Of a stretch of 24,261 bases of DNA, positions 6,786 to 14,324 are shown in pieces; the first letter of the stretch is position 1, and the number at the start of each line of letters is the position of its first letter. Made by a program: the position numbers and the translations under genes. Under the pieces are notes generated by a model. It was not told where the DNA came from. It worked only from the letters and a program-made list of their open reading frames with translations, and searched no databases. The stretch lies in IMG/VR virus record IMGVR_UViG_3300010885_029968, positions 1 to 24,261 of that record, one strand, 5' to 3'. The stretch is from a virus.

Positions 6786-7844
6786 ATGCCTGTATCCTCT
6801 CAGGCGCTTACATTGATGGATTGGGCAAGCCAATCCAAGAGCGCCGCGAATCTTAAAATTACCATGTCGCTGTTGGAGAACGGCGGCGTTCTGGACGATT
6901 TGAAATTGGTAACAAATCCGTCCCTCGAAGTCAAGGGGCGCCGCATTACGGGCGCTGATTTGCCGACCACGGGCTGGGGTCGTATCAACCAGGCGCCAGC
7001 AAACATCAAAACGACGGTGCGACCGTTCGAGGAGCAGGTTTCGCTGGTGCGCGAGCTGATCCAGGTCGACCGCCGATTGAAGTCGCAGACGAACTGGATT
7101 GATGATCCGTTCGCCACGCAGATCGATGGCGCCGCTAAGGCGCATATGTACGATATCAACGACGCGTTCTTCAACAATGATCCGACCGTATCGGGTTACA
7201 ACCAGGACGCGATTGTTGGTCTGAAGGGTCGCCTTTCTGATCCGGCGACGTTCGGTCTGCCGGTGGTCAGTGGTTACACTCCGTTAGCGATCAACGGTTC
7301 TTCTGCGGCGGTGGGTAACAATCCGGCGCTGTCTCTGAACCTTCAGCAATCGATGACGCAGGCGGACGCTCTGAACTTCCTCGAAACCATCGGTCAGGCG
7401 TTCGCGTATCTCGGCGCCAGTGATGGGCGCGATTGTGTCGCGTACTGCAACTGGAAGGTGAAGGAGCGCTGGCTCCGGGCGGCTCGATTGCTTAATCAGG
7501 CGTTCCGCATCGATACGGACGCGTTCGGGCGCGAGGTGGAGATGTACCGCCAGTGCAAAGTGCGCGATATCGGATTCAAGAAGGACCAGACTTCCCTGAT
7601 CCTTTCGAATACCGAATCGTCCAACGGCTCGGCGGTGACGGGCGGCTCGGCGTGTTCGATTTACATCGTCCGCTATGGAGATAACTACTTCAAGGGGTGG
7701 CAGACGAACATCCTGGAACCGGAGTATTTGGGTACATCGACGGAAACGGGTATCTACGAAAACGTGCTGATTGACTGGGGCTTCGGGCTGTACTACAGCA
7801 ACACTCGTTCTTTCGTCCGAATTTTCGGGATTCCGATCAACTAA
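6786..7844 (+). CDS. Major capsid protein
   Basis: A 352-residue protein directly after scaffold, with a strong AGGAGA ribosome site six bases before the ATG, as expected for the most abundant virion protein. The N-terminal region is helical (MPVSSQALTLMDWASQ), followed by stretches typical of capsid proteins of this size (DLKLVTNPSLEVKGRRITGA, then NQAPANIKTTVRPFEEQ, then IYIVRYGDNYFKGWQTNI), ending in a beta-rich GLYYSNTRSFVRIFGIPIN. The HK97 fold is expected for tailed-phage capsids, but I infer it from gene position and look, not from a structural match. No protease-cleaved leader is obvious. It lies between two strong terminators with the cement gene. Confidence 0.85.
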   Translation: MPVSSQALTLMDWASQSKSAANLKITMSLLENGGVLDDLKLVTNPSLEVKGRRITGADLPTTGWGRINQAPANIKTTVRPFEEQVSLVRELIQVDRRLKSQTNWIDDPFATQIDGAAKAHMYDINDAFFNNDPTVSGYNQDAIVGLKGRLSDPATFGLPVVSGYTPLAINGSSAAVGNNPALSLNLQQSMTQADALNFLETIGQAFAYLGASDGRDCVAYCNWKVKERWLRAARLLNQAFRIDTDAFGREVEMYRQCKVRDIGFKKDQTSLILSNTESSNGSAVTGGSACSIYIVRYGDNYFKGWQTNILEPEYLGTSTETGIYENVLIDWGFGLYYSNTRSFVRIFGIPIN

Positions 7845-7861
7845 TAGAGAAAGGGAGAAAG

Positions 7862-7883
7862 GCGGCGGGGGAAACTTCGCCGC
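7862..7883 (+). promoter_or_regulatory. Leader hairpin between capsid and cement genes
   Basis: GCGGCG at 7862-7867 pairs with CGCCGC at 7878-7883. The purine-rich GGGAGAAAGG lies just before it, and the next start codon is 13 bases after it. No T-run follows, so it is not a terminator. Folding would shorten the path from the GGGAG to ATG 7896, which otherwise lacks a ribosome site. Confidence 0.4.
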
Positions 7884-7895
7884 TGGTACACAACT

Positions 7896-8279
7896 ATGGT
7901 ACATGATGGCTTGCTGTCGCTTCAGGACAGCGTAACGAAGACGGCGTCGTTTAACTCGACGGCGATTTCCACACCGACCACAACCTCGCTTCTGAGTGAG
8001 GATATCTTCGCGGAAATCTTCTATTCGGCGGCTTCCAATGCTTCCGGGTCGAACACGGTGACGTTCAGCATCGAACACTCAGACGATAACTCGACGTTCT
8101 ACGCGCACACCAGCGGGGCGGCGGACGCGATTTCTCTGTCTACCACGGCGAAGGTCGGGCGATTGTTCCTTCCGTGTTCAAGCAATAAACCGTACATCCG
8201 TTTGGTTTGTACGATTGCTGGGGCGGGGTCTACTCCAACGATTACGTACAATGCGTTCCTCGGAGTCAATCGACCGTAA
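7896..8279 (+). CDS. Capsid cement / head decoration protein (Bbp16-like)
   Basis: A 127-residue, Ser/Thr-rich, beta-rich protein following the capsid gene. The strand pattern VTFSIEHSDDNSTFYAHTSG, then GRLFLPCSSNKPYIRLVCTI, then TPTITYNAFLGV resembles the small beta-sandwich cement proteins of the Bbp16 type. In those, a DNSTF-type turn is followed by an RLxY strand and a final GxV strand. Such proteins bind the outer shell and stabilise it. Position right after the capsid gene and before a terminator fits high, matched expression. The ATG has no ribosome site at normal spacing. A hairpin upstream may compensate. Another minor structural role remains possible. Confidence 0.6.
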   Translation: MVHDGLLSLQDSVTKTASFNSTAISTPTTTSLLSEDIFAEIFYSAASNASGSNTVTFSIEHSDDNSTFYAHTSGAADAISLSTTAKVGRLFLPCSSNKPYIRLVCTIAGAGSTPTITYNAFLGVNRP

Positions 8280-8290
8280 AAATAAATAGA

Positions 8291-8326
8291 AATAATCCTC
8301 CATGATGGCATGGGGGATTATTTTTT
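8291..8326 (+). terminator. Strong rho-independent terminator after cement gene
   Basis: A 14-base-pair stem (left AATAATCCTCCATG, right CATGGGGGATTATT, one G-T pair), a four-base loop ATGG and a T-run ending at 8326. It closes the capsid plus cement unit. Confidence 0.9.
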
Positions 8327-8340
8327 ATTGAGGCTACACC

Positions 8341-9030
8341 ATGACGATGCAAGAGATTCGGGCGGAATGTCGGCAGTTACTGTTCGAGACGGGCGATGCG
8401 CCTGGGGCGACGGCGCCGCTTCTGTGGCAGCGGATTATTACGCGGTCGGTGGACAAGCTGGCAAAAGATCATTATCTGTTGTTCGGTCTGCTATCGGCGA
8501 ATCTGGTGGCGGGTCAGTCTCGGTACTGCATTCCGAATGTGTTCCGTGAGACGGGAATTTATATCAAGTACCCTTCGGCGACCAGCGACAAGACGCCGGT
8601 GGAAGATTTACAGCGGCGACAGATGCACAAGCGGAATCCGGGCTGGGAGAACTGGGCTTCGGGTACGCCCCTTTACGCGGTGTGCGATGCGGCGGGCGGG
8701 CCGTTCGATCTCTCTCCGGCGCCGGCGGTGGCGGTGACTAACGGGTTGTTCGTCGAGGGATACTATGCTCCGGGTCAGGTCTGGGAGCGAGACGCGAATG
8801 GCGCGGCGCTCACGCTGACGGATTCGAGCGTGTGTCCTCTGCCGGATTTTGCGTTGTCTGCGCTGATTTATGAGGCGTCGTATATCCGATGCATACAGTT
8901 TCCCACGAAGGAAAACGGCGCCCGCGTTGCGATGTTGCAAGCGGAGCGGATGCGGGAGATCGGGGAACTGGAAGTGAAGGCGGCGCGGTTCTTCCCGCGA
9001 AACCGGGGAGGGAACTATGGCACGAACTAA
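8341..9030 (+). CDS. Head-tail adaptor-like protein 1
   Basis: A 229-residue protein. The N-terminal third is helical (IRAECRQLLFET, WQRIITRSVDKLAKDHYLLF), and the middle is beta-rich, with WASGTPLYAVCDAAGGPFDL and then a SPAPAV turn and FVEGYYAPG strand. A C-terminal helical part follows. Adaptor proteins of short-tailed phages (SU10-adaptor-like families) show this helix, then GTP.Y, then L.PAP, then strand order and sit under the portal. I infer the role from that pattern and from the position after capsid genes. The gene begins 14 bases after a strong terminator without a clear ribosome site. Its last 14 bases overlap the next, similar gene. Confidence 0.6.
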   Translation: MTMQEIRAECRQLLFETGDAPGATAPLLWQRIITRSVDKLAKDHYLLFGLLSANLVAGQSRYCIPNVFRETGIYIKYPSATSDKTPVEDLQRRQMHKRNPGWENWASGTPLYAVCDAAGGPFDLSPAPAVAVTNGLFVEGYYAPGQVWERDANGAALTLTDSSVCPLPDFALSALIYEASYIRCIQFPTKENGARVAMLQAERMREIGELEVKAARFFPRNRGGNYGTN

Positions 9031-9748
9031 GGTGCAGCTGGAGAACAATACCCTGCTGCTGTTGGATGAGGCATCGAATACGACGATAGCCGATTTAGCG
9101 ACGGGGTCGGGCGGCTCGGCGACGATTGCGACGCTGGCGGTGATCGATAGATATATCGACGAGGGCGCGGCAAGGTTGTGTCGATCCTGCTACCTTTTGC
9201 CGGGAACCGGGACGGCTTCGTATGCGACGGGTCAGCGGGTGATCGGTCTGCACGATTTGACGGGCCAGATGGAGCGCTCGGCTTCGGCGGACGGGTCGCT
9301 GGTGTGGGCGTGTCTTTCGGTGGTGTTGGGTACGAACTACCTGGAGCGGACCGATATGGCGGCGCTGACGCTGATGCCGGGCTGGGAGACGACGGCGAAC
9401 GGTACGCCGCTGGTGTGGGCGGATATGGGGCAATCGATTCGGTTGTGGCCGGCGCCGTCGGCGGGAGCTACGTTGACGGTTCAGGGGTTTGTGACGCCGC
9501 CGTCTATCTCGTCGGTGACGTTTACCTGGATGCCGGATGATTTAGCGGAAGCGGTGGAATTGTACGCGGCATTGCAGGTGGCGATGAAGGTTTCGAGCGA
9601 TGAGACGATGAGGGACAAGATTCCTGTGCTGATGCAACGTTTTGACGGAAGGTGTGCGAATCTGTGGCAGAAGATGACGGGGGCGCTGCGGGATCGTTTC
9701 TGTCCAGTGGCGCCCACGTTTTTGTCGGTGGCGGCGCAGGCTGGTTAA
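9017..9748 (+). CDS. Head-tail adaptor-like protein 2
   Basis: A 243-residue protein with the same signature as its upstream neighbour: GWETTANGTPLVWADMG, then SIRLWPAPSAGATLTVQGFV, then a C-terminal helical region (DLAEAVELYAALQVAMKVSS). The ATG overlaps the upstream gene by 14 bases and has GGAGGGAACT directly before it, a strong site. It is likely a second connector component or a diverged copy of the first. Its stop TAA (9746-9748) shares TTAA with the stop of the convergent minus-strand gene. Codon use is GC-rich up to the stop, then the sequence turns AT-rich. Confidence 0.6.
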   Translation: MARTKVQLENNTLLLLDEASNTTIADLATGSGGSATIATLAVIDRYIDEGAARLCRSCYLLPGTGTASYATGQRVIGLHDLTGQMERSASADGSLVWACLSVVLGTNYLERTDMAALTLMPGWETTANGTPLVWADMGQSIRLWPAPSAGATLTVQGFVTPPSISSVTFTWMPDDLAEAVELYAALQVAMKVSSDETMRDKIPVLMQRFDGRCANLWQKMTGALRDRFCPVAPTFLSVAAQAG

Positions 9749-9906
9749 ACGTCTCCGGGTTGATATTTTTCCAGATCGGCGTTGCAATCGTGGATGGTTT
9801 GACGCAGGGACTGTATCAGTTTTTCCTGTCTTTTGTTTTCGTAGCACAATAAACTGATGATGACCAGGTATATGATCAGCGCTGTCTGTAATACTCGGAT
9901 TTTCAT
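9745..9906 (-). CDS. Small type II membrane protein, minus strand (53 aa)
   Basis: Reading the minus strand from ATG at 9906 gives 53 residues: a short basic start MKIRVLQTA, one hydrophobic helix (about residues 8-21, LIIYLVIISLLC), then a charged coiled-coil-like tail (ENKRQEKLIQSLRQTIHD) and the end EKYQPGDV. It fills the gap between two + strand genes almost exactly. Its stop overlaps the stop of the converging adaptor gene. Codons (ATA, TTA, AAA, CAG) are AT-richer than the neighbours, suggesting a separate origin (a moron-type gene). The basic start, single helix and coiled tail recall inner-membrane spanin subunits in miniature, or a superinfection-exclusion protein. The role is unproven. 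TAAAAT 7 bases upstream of the ATG is a possible -10, with no clear -35. Confidence 0.55.
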   Translation of the reverse strand: MKIRVLQTALIIYLVIISLLCYENKRQEKLIQSLRQTIHDCNADLEKYQPGDV

Positions 9907-9937
9907 GCGCTGATTTTACCTGATTCGAGGGGGTTTT

Positions 9938-10489
9938 ATGGCGGTTTTGTATCGGTATAGCTTCGCTGTTGCGAATTGGGCCGCCATGACGACGACGGCT
10001 AAGTTTTCGGACATTTCTCCGGTTGATCCAGACGGGCGGACAACCTACGAATCGGGCGATAGTGGGCCGAATTACTCGCGGTTATTCGGGGCGATGTATT
10101 TCGGGTCGGTGGAGACTGTCGCGCAGATCAAGGCGGAACTGTACGCGTCTGTCCCAGGCGCGGCTCCTCTCCCCCAGCGGTCGTATACGATTTACACGTC
10201 GAATGATGGCGTAACGTGGGCTTCTGCGGTGACGGGATCGCTGACGGATGGGTGGTCCTCGTTTGTTTACAATGGATCGCTGACGGCGGCTTATATCGGT
10301 ATTTACGTTTACTCGACGAATGCGGCGCAGATTCCGACCAGTACGCGGATGGGTACGCTGATCGTGACTGATCCTCCCCTATCATTTCCGCCGGCGGATG
10401 GGTGGACGTTAAAGGACGGTTGCAATGGTACGTCGTTCGGGTTTTCGGCGATTCCGGTGACGGCATGGACGCAGAAGGAGAACTGTTAA
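9938..10489 (+). CDS. Beta-rich virion protein of unknown function
   Basis: A 183-residue protein, rich in Ser, Thr, Tyr and Gly, with strand-like segments (YTIYTSNDGVTWASAVTG, AAYIGIYVYSTNAAQIP, MGTLIVTDPP). The SNDGVTW turn is typical of small beta-sandwich domains found in fibres and cell-binding proteins. It starts at ATG 9938 with GAGGGGG a few bases upstream. Its TAA abuts the ATG of the nozzle gene, so the two are in one unit. A tail accessory or decoration role is likely by position. I do not recognise a family. Confidence 0.6.
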   Translation: MAVLYRYSFAVANWAAMTTTAKFSDISPVDPDGRTTYESGDSGPNYSRLFGAMYFGSVETVAQIKAELYASVPGAAPLPQRSYTIYTSNDGVTWASAVTGSLTDGWSSFVYNGSLTAAYIGIYVYSTNAAQIPTSTRMGTLIVTDPPLSFPPADGWTLKDGCNGTSFGFSAIPVTAWTQKENC

Positions 10490-13468
10490 ATGGAATTCAT
10501 CGATTCTGCGTTTATCGGTCTGGATGCAACGTCTGCGCCGGAAAGCCTCCCTGCGGGTGTTTTGACTCAGGCAGATAATGTGTTCGTGGATGGGGGTGCG
10601 TTACGTTCGCGTCCGGGGAAACGGGCGCAACTATCGGCGGCGCTGGGAAAAACGATCGGGATGATACTCCCTTTCCGCAGGGCGGATGGTAGCGCTCATG
10701 CGTTGTTTGTGGCTGGGACGGGCGCCAGTGGATTGGTTTATCGGTGGGCTAAGGGGGCGACGACGGCGTCGGTGGTGACCAATTCCGGGTCGGTGACGTT
10801 CGATGCGACCACGGCGCAACTGACGCGGCTCGGCGATTACATTTTCATTACCGGTGCGAATTCGGGTAATGCCGGGAAGCTGTACCGCTACAACATTCTG
10901 ACAGATGCTGTGGAGGCGGACGCTTCGGCGGGGTTGGGGGCGTTCACTCGTTCGGTGACGGCTTCGACGGGTTTCGGCTTGCTGGCGGCGATTGGGGTCG
11001 GGACATGGTCGGCGGATTACTGCGCGACTCCGACCATGACGCTTCCTGACTACGAGTTCGCCGCGTCGAGTTCAGGCAATCCTCCCTCGTCCACGTATTG
11101 GGATTACAATGCGACCGCGGTGGAGGTGGAATCTGGAAACATTATCGATCCTGTGAATTTCAATCTTCTGTACGCACGGCTCGATGTGACGCAGGATTTC
11201 ATCCAGACAAAAGCGGCGATACTGACGCCAACGAAGGCGAACAGCGGGGGGATCGGCTCGGCGACGCGGTATGCGATGCATTATTCTCTGGCGTTCCGCT
11301 GGCGGGCCACGACGACGAACGACTCGCTGAAGATGACGATTATCGGGTACAGCGATACGGGTGGAACGACGGAGCTGGCGCGTCTGTCCCAGACGATCAA
11401 GGCGACGCAGACGACCAGTGCAGAGAATAAAACGCTGTATTTCTCGTTCGTGGGCGCCTGTCTGGATACCCAGTTAAAATCCGTCCGGGTACGGGTGGAT
11501 TGTATGCACGACAATCCTGGGACGAACGGGCCGTATGTGACGCGGCTGACCATCGGGGCGAACGAGAATACCGGCGCTTCGACCGGATTGATACGGTTTA
11601 CCCAGACGAATGCACAGCAAACGGTGACGATGTATGGCGCGGATGGCGTCAACGGGCTGATTTCGATCAGCGGGGAAAACCGGCTGACGGTGGGCGTTTC
11701 GTCGCTAAACCTTTCGACGGTTTCGCGGATATCGATACCGGTCACGCGGGTCGGCAGTATCAAGGATTTCGGGGTCAAGCTGGGGCTGAGAACGGGGCTG
11801 ACGACGGCGGCCGCCAATTCGGACCAGATGACATTCTCGACGGCGAACGGGCAGGAATACCTCACGGTTGACTTAACGACGATTGATGCATCGAGCAGGA
11901 CGGGTATCAACTATCTGGATTTTTACTTCGTGACGGATGTATCCAGCAGCACAGATGCGCTGGACGGATCGAAGGGAATTATCCTGGGCGATTTGTTGTT
12001 TTCTGGCAATCTGACAATCGGACAGGGTTATACCTACCGGGTGCGGGAGATCAAGTCTGCGGGAACGCTGTCAGAGGTTGCGGGGTCGGCTTCGGGGTTC
12101 TCGGCGACGATTACGCCAACAACGACTCAGGCGCGGGGTGTGGTGGTGATCGGTGGGTCTGGGACATTGCCGGACAACAGCGGCGCCTTGCTGGAGGTTT
12201 ATCGACGAGGCGGGCTGGTGGGTACGGATGATACGTACTATCGCCGCGTTTTACCGCCGTTCGATCCATCGACGAACCAGAGTTACTGGAACGCGACCAC
12301 GCGCACGTTTACAGACGATATTCCTGATGCGTCGTTGTTTCTGGCTCCTCTGCTGGATGATCACGATGCGACTCCGTTTTCCTCGACGGTTCCGGCGCGG
12401 GCGGCTGCGGCGTTTCGGGGGCAGGTGGTGATCGGGACCGATACGGGGATTTACGTCTCGCGGCTGGAGACCGGGGCGCGGGTGGGGCTGTACTGGTCGC
12501 TGGCGCCGGACCGGGCGTCGGCGTATGTCGAATTGCTGGGCTGGACGGGGAAGGTGCGCGGCACGGACGGATCGGCGCGCGCCGGTGGCGATTCGGTTCA
12601 GGCGCTGATCCCGTTTCAGTCTCGTCTGTGGGTTATGTTCCAAAGTTCGATTTACTTGTTGTCCGGGTCTGACTGCCGGGATTTTGTGTTGCGGCGGTGG
12701 GAGAACGACGGCGGGCGCGGGGCAATCGCTCCCAGGGCTTGCGGGGTGAATGCGGGGCGATTGTGGTATCTGGCGACGGACGGTCTGCGGGCGACGGATG
12801 GGGCGTCTGTTGATATCGTGTCGATGCCGGTGCAGAAACTGCTGGCTCCTGCGGCGTCGTTCGGACAGGGGTTGAATGCGTCGGCGTTCGCTACGTGTGC
12901 GCTGTGGTTTAGCTCGAATCGCGTTTTCATTTCGGCGCCGCTACCGGCTCAATCGAGTATCGGGGCGACGTATGTGATGGAAGATACGGGGTCGATGGGG
13001 GCGCGGTGGTACCGGTGGCTTCTGGGTACGGTGACGGCGGGGGCGGTGTTCGGCGGCGCGGGTGACTCGGAAGATATTGTCATCGGGGATAGCGGCGGGC
13101 AGATTTACCAATTGGGGCCGTCTACGGGCGATACGACAACGTCGGGCGGCTCGGTGGCGGCGGTGACGGTAACGGTGGCGTCTCGTCGGTTTCAGGCGGC
13201 GGATGCGCTTCTGCGGGCGGAACGTATCGGGTTTTCTGCCGCGTGTGCGGATAATTCATGGTCTGCCACGATTGGTGTCAATAATCAATCGTCTCTGGCG
13301 TGGTCGCTGGCGTATTCTTTGACGGCGGGGGAAAACACTCCGGGCTTGATTCCTGTCGGTCAGCAGATCAAGGGGAACGGGCTGTACTGGACGTTCTCGG
13401 CGGCGACGACTAATCCGCTAACGTTGCGCGAGGTGGTTTTCCGTGCGGTGGAAAGGGCAAAACTATAA
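10490..13468 (+). CDS. Large tail nozzle-like protein
   Basis: A 992-residue protein. The N terminus, LPAGVLTQADNVFVDGGALR, and the late segments LIPFQSRLWVMFQSSIYLLS (about residues 706-726) and GRLWYLATDGLRATDG (about 753-768) match the pattern of podoviral nozzle or tail-tubular-B-type proteins. In these, a beta-propeller-like body alternates strand motifs of the form LWV.F..SIYLL and a later LWYL..DG. A Thr/Ser-rich beta region (about residues 185-530) looks like inserted domains, perhaps carbohydrate-binding. The protein should sit at the tail tip below the adaptors. AAGGAGAA precedes the ATG at good spacing. TAA overlaps the next ATG. Family call is by pattern memory, so moderate. Confidence 0.65.
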   Translation: MEFIDSAFIGLDATSAPESLPAGVLTQADNVFVDGGALRSRPGKRAQLSAALGKTIGMILPFRRADGSAHALFVAGTGASGLVYRWAKGATTASVVTNSGSVTFDATTAQLTRLGDYIFITGANSGNAGKLYRYNILTDAVEADASAGLGAFTRSVTASTGFGLLAAIGVGTWSADYCATPTMTLPDYEFAASSSGNPPSSTYWDYNATAVEVESGNIIDPVNFNLLYARLDVTQDFIQTKAAILTPTKANSGGIGSATRYAMHYSLAFRWRATTTNDSLKMTIIGYSDTGGTTELARLSQTIKATQTTSAENKTLYFSFVGACLDTQLKSVRVRVDCMHDNPGTNGPYVTRLTIGANENTGASTGLIRFTQTNAQQTVTMYGADGVNGLISISGENRLTVGVSSLNLSTVSRISIPVTRVGSIKDFGVKLGLRTGLTTAAANSDQMTFSTANGQEYLTVDLTTIDASSRTGINYLDFYFVTDVSSSTDALDGSKGIILGDLLFSGNLTIGQGYTYRVREIKSAGTLSEVAGSASGFSATITPTTTQARGVVVIGGSGTLPDNSGALLEVYRRGGLVGTDDTYYRRVLPPFDPSTNQSYWNATTRTFTDDIPDASLFLAPLLDDHDATPFSSTVPARAAAAFRGQVVIGTDTGIYVSRLETGARVGLYWSLAPDRASAYVELLGWTGKVRGTDGSARAGGDSVQALIPFQSRLWVMFQSSIYLLSGSDCRDFVLRRWENDGGRGAIAPRACGVNAGRLWYLATDGLRATDGASVDIVSMPVQKLLAPAASFGQGLNASAFATCALWFSSNRVFISAPLPAQSSIGATYVMEDTGSMGARWYRWLLGTVTAGAVFGGAGDSEDIVIGDSGGQIYQLGPSTGDTTTSGGSVAAVTVTVASRRFQAADALLRAERIGFSAACADNSWSATIGVNNQSSLAWSLAYSLTAGENTPGLIPVGQQIKGNGLYWTFSAATTNPLTLREVVFRAVERAKL

Positions 13469-13623
13469 TGCCTCTCTTTGATCCTGCGAGACCGAACGTA
13501 TCGGACTACGAGGATGATATCCGGGCGTTGCTGGCGCGTATCAACGACCTGGAATCGCGACTGAAAGCGGTGGCGGCCCAGATTGCGAATCTGCAACAGC
13601 AGGTCGATTCTCTGGCTAAATGA
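13468..13623 (+). CDS. Short coiled-coil protein (51 aa)
   Basis: ATG 13468 overlaps the nozzle stop (TAATG) and gives 51 residues: a short PLFDPARPNVSDYEDD head, then a continuous heptad pattern (IRALLARINDLESRLKAV, AAQIANLQQQVDSLAK) with Leu, Ile and Val at a and d positions. It is almost certainly a parallel coiled-coil oligomer. AAAGGG lies upstream. It could be a trimerisation or docking peptide linking nozzle and ejection proteins, which is inference. GC-rich third positions support real coding. Confidence 0.65.
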   Translation: MPLFDPARPNVSDYEDDIRALLARINDLESRLKAVAAQIANLQQQVDSLAK

Positions 13624-13646
13624 TGGGGATTGAACAGGAGATCACA

Positions 13647-14321
13647 ATGGGAATCGAAAGCATATTCGGAGGGTCGGGCGGAGACGCCAGCGGTTACAGG
13701 TCGCAGGCGGATACGAGCGCGGCGGGATTGTCCGGCATGGGCAATATCTACGGGCAGAAGGCGCAGCGCGGCGCCGACCAGGCGAACTACTATCGACCGA
13801 AGGTGCGGTCTGCGGCGGAGAATTTCGCGCGGATGCTCGAGCAGGGAACGACAGATGACGAGCGGAACCGGTTTATCGGGCAATCGACAAACGGGGTTAC
13901 AACCAATTACCTGACTGCCAGGAATTCTCTGCTGGCGGATGCGGCGCGTAACGGGGTAGATGAGGGCGCGACGGCCGCCAGTCTCGCGGGACTCGAAGGC
14001 GGGCGGGCGGGCGCAATTACTCAGGCTCAGGGCAATGCCGCGAATTATTTCGATGATCGGCGATTTCAGCGGGCGGGTCAACTGAGTGACTTGTACGGCG
14101 GGATGTACTCGCAGGGCAATAACGAGGAAAATCAGGCGCTCGGGGCGCATGGCGACATTATGAAGTATTTGTCGCAATTCTACGGGAATCAGGCGCAGGC
14201 GGCGCAGGCTTCGGATGATGCGCGGTTCGGGTCGGTGATACAGGGTCTGAGCGGGTTGGCTTCCGGGGGTTTCTCGTTGCTGGGTCAGGGCGGCAGAGTG
14301 GTCGGGAAGGCTGGTAAGTAA
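13647..14321 (+). CDS. Internal virion / ejection-type protein 1
   Basis: A 224-residue, Gly/Ala/Gln-rich, helical protein. I place the start at ATG 13647, which has AGGAGA six bases upstream. Upstream in-frame ATGs at 13620 and 13623 overlap the stop of the previous gene and lack such a site. The N terminus is glycine-rich (FGGSGGDASG), the middle is a charged helical region, and the end is hydrophobic and glycine-rich (GLSGLASGGFSLLGQGGRVV), as in small pore-forming or ejection proteins of the P22 gp7 / T7 gp14 type. Role inferred from composition and from position between nozzle and the next ejection-type gene. Confidence 0.55.
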   Translation: MGIESIFGGSGGDASGYRSQADTSAAGLSGMGNIYGQKAQRGADQANYYRPKVRSAAENFARMLEQGTTDDERNRFIGQSTNGVTTNYLTARNSLLADAARNGVDEGATAASLAGLEGGRAGAITQAQGNAANYFDDRRFQRAGQLSDLYGGMYSQGNNEENQALGAHGDIMKYLSQFYGNQAQAAQASDDARFGSVIQGLSGLASGGFSLLGQGGRVVGKAGK

Positions 14322-14324
14322 ATC

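Noticed and set aside
9652-9852. Plus-strand open frame crossing the end of the adaptor-like gene
   Set aside because: It has no ribosome site, begins inside a gene with good codon pattern, and competes with the better-supported minus-strand 53-residue gene.
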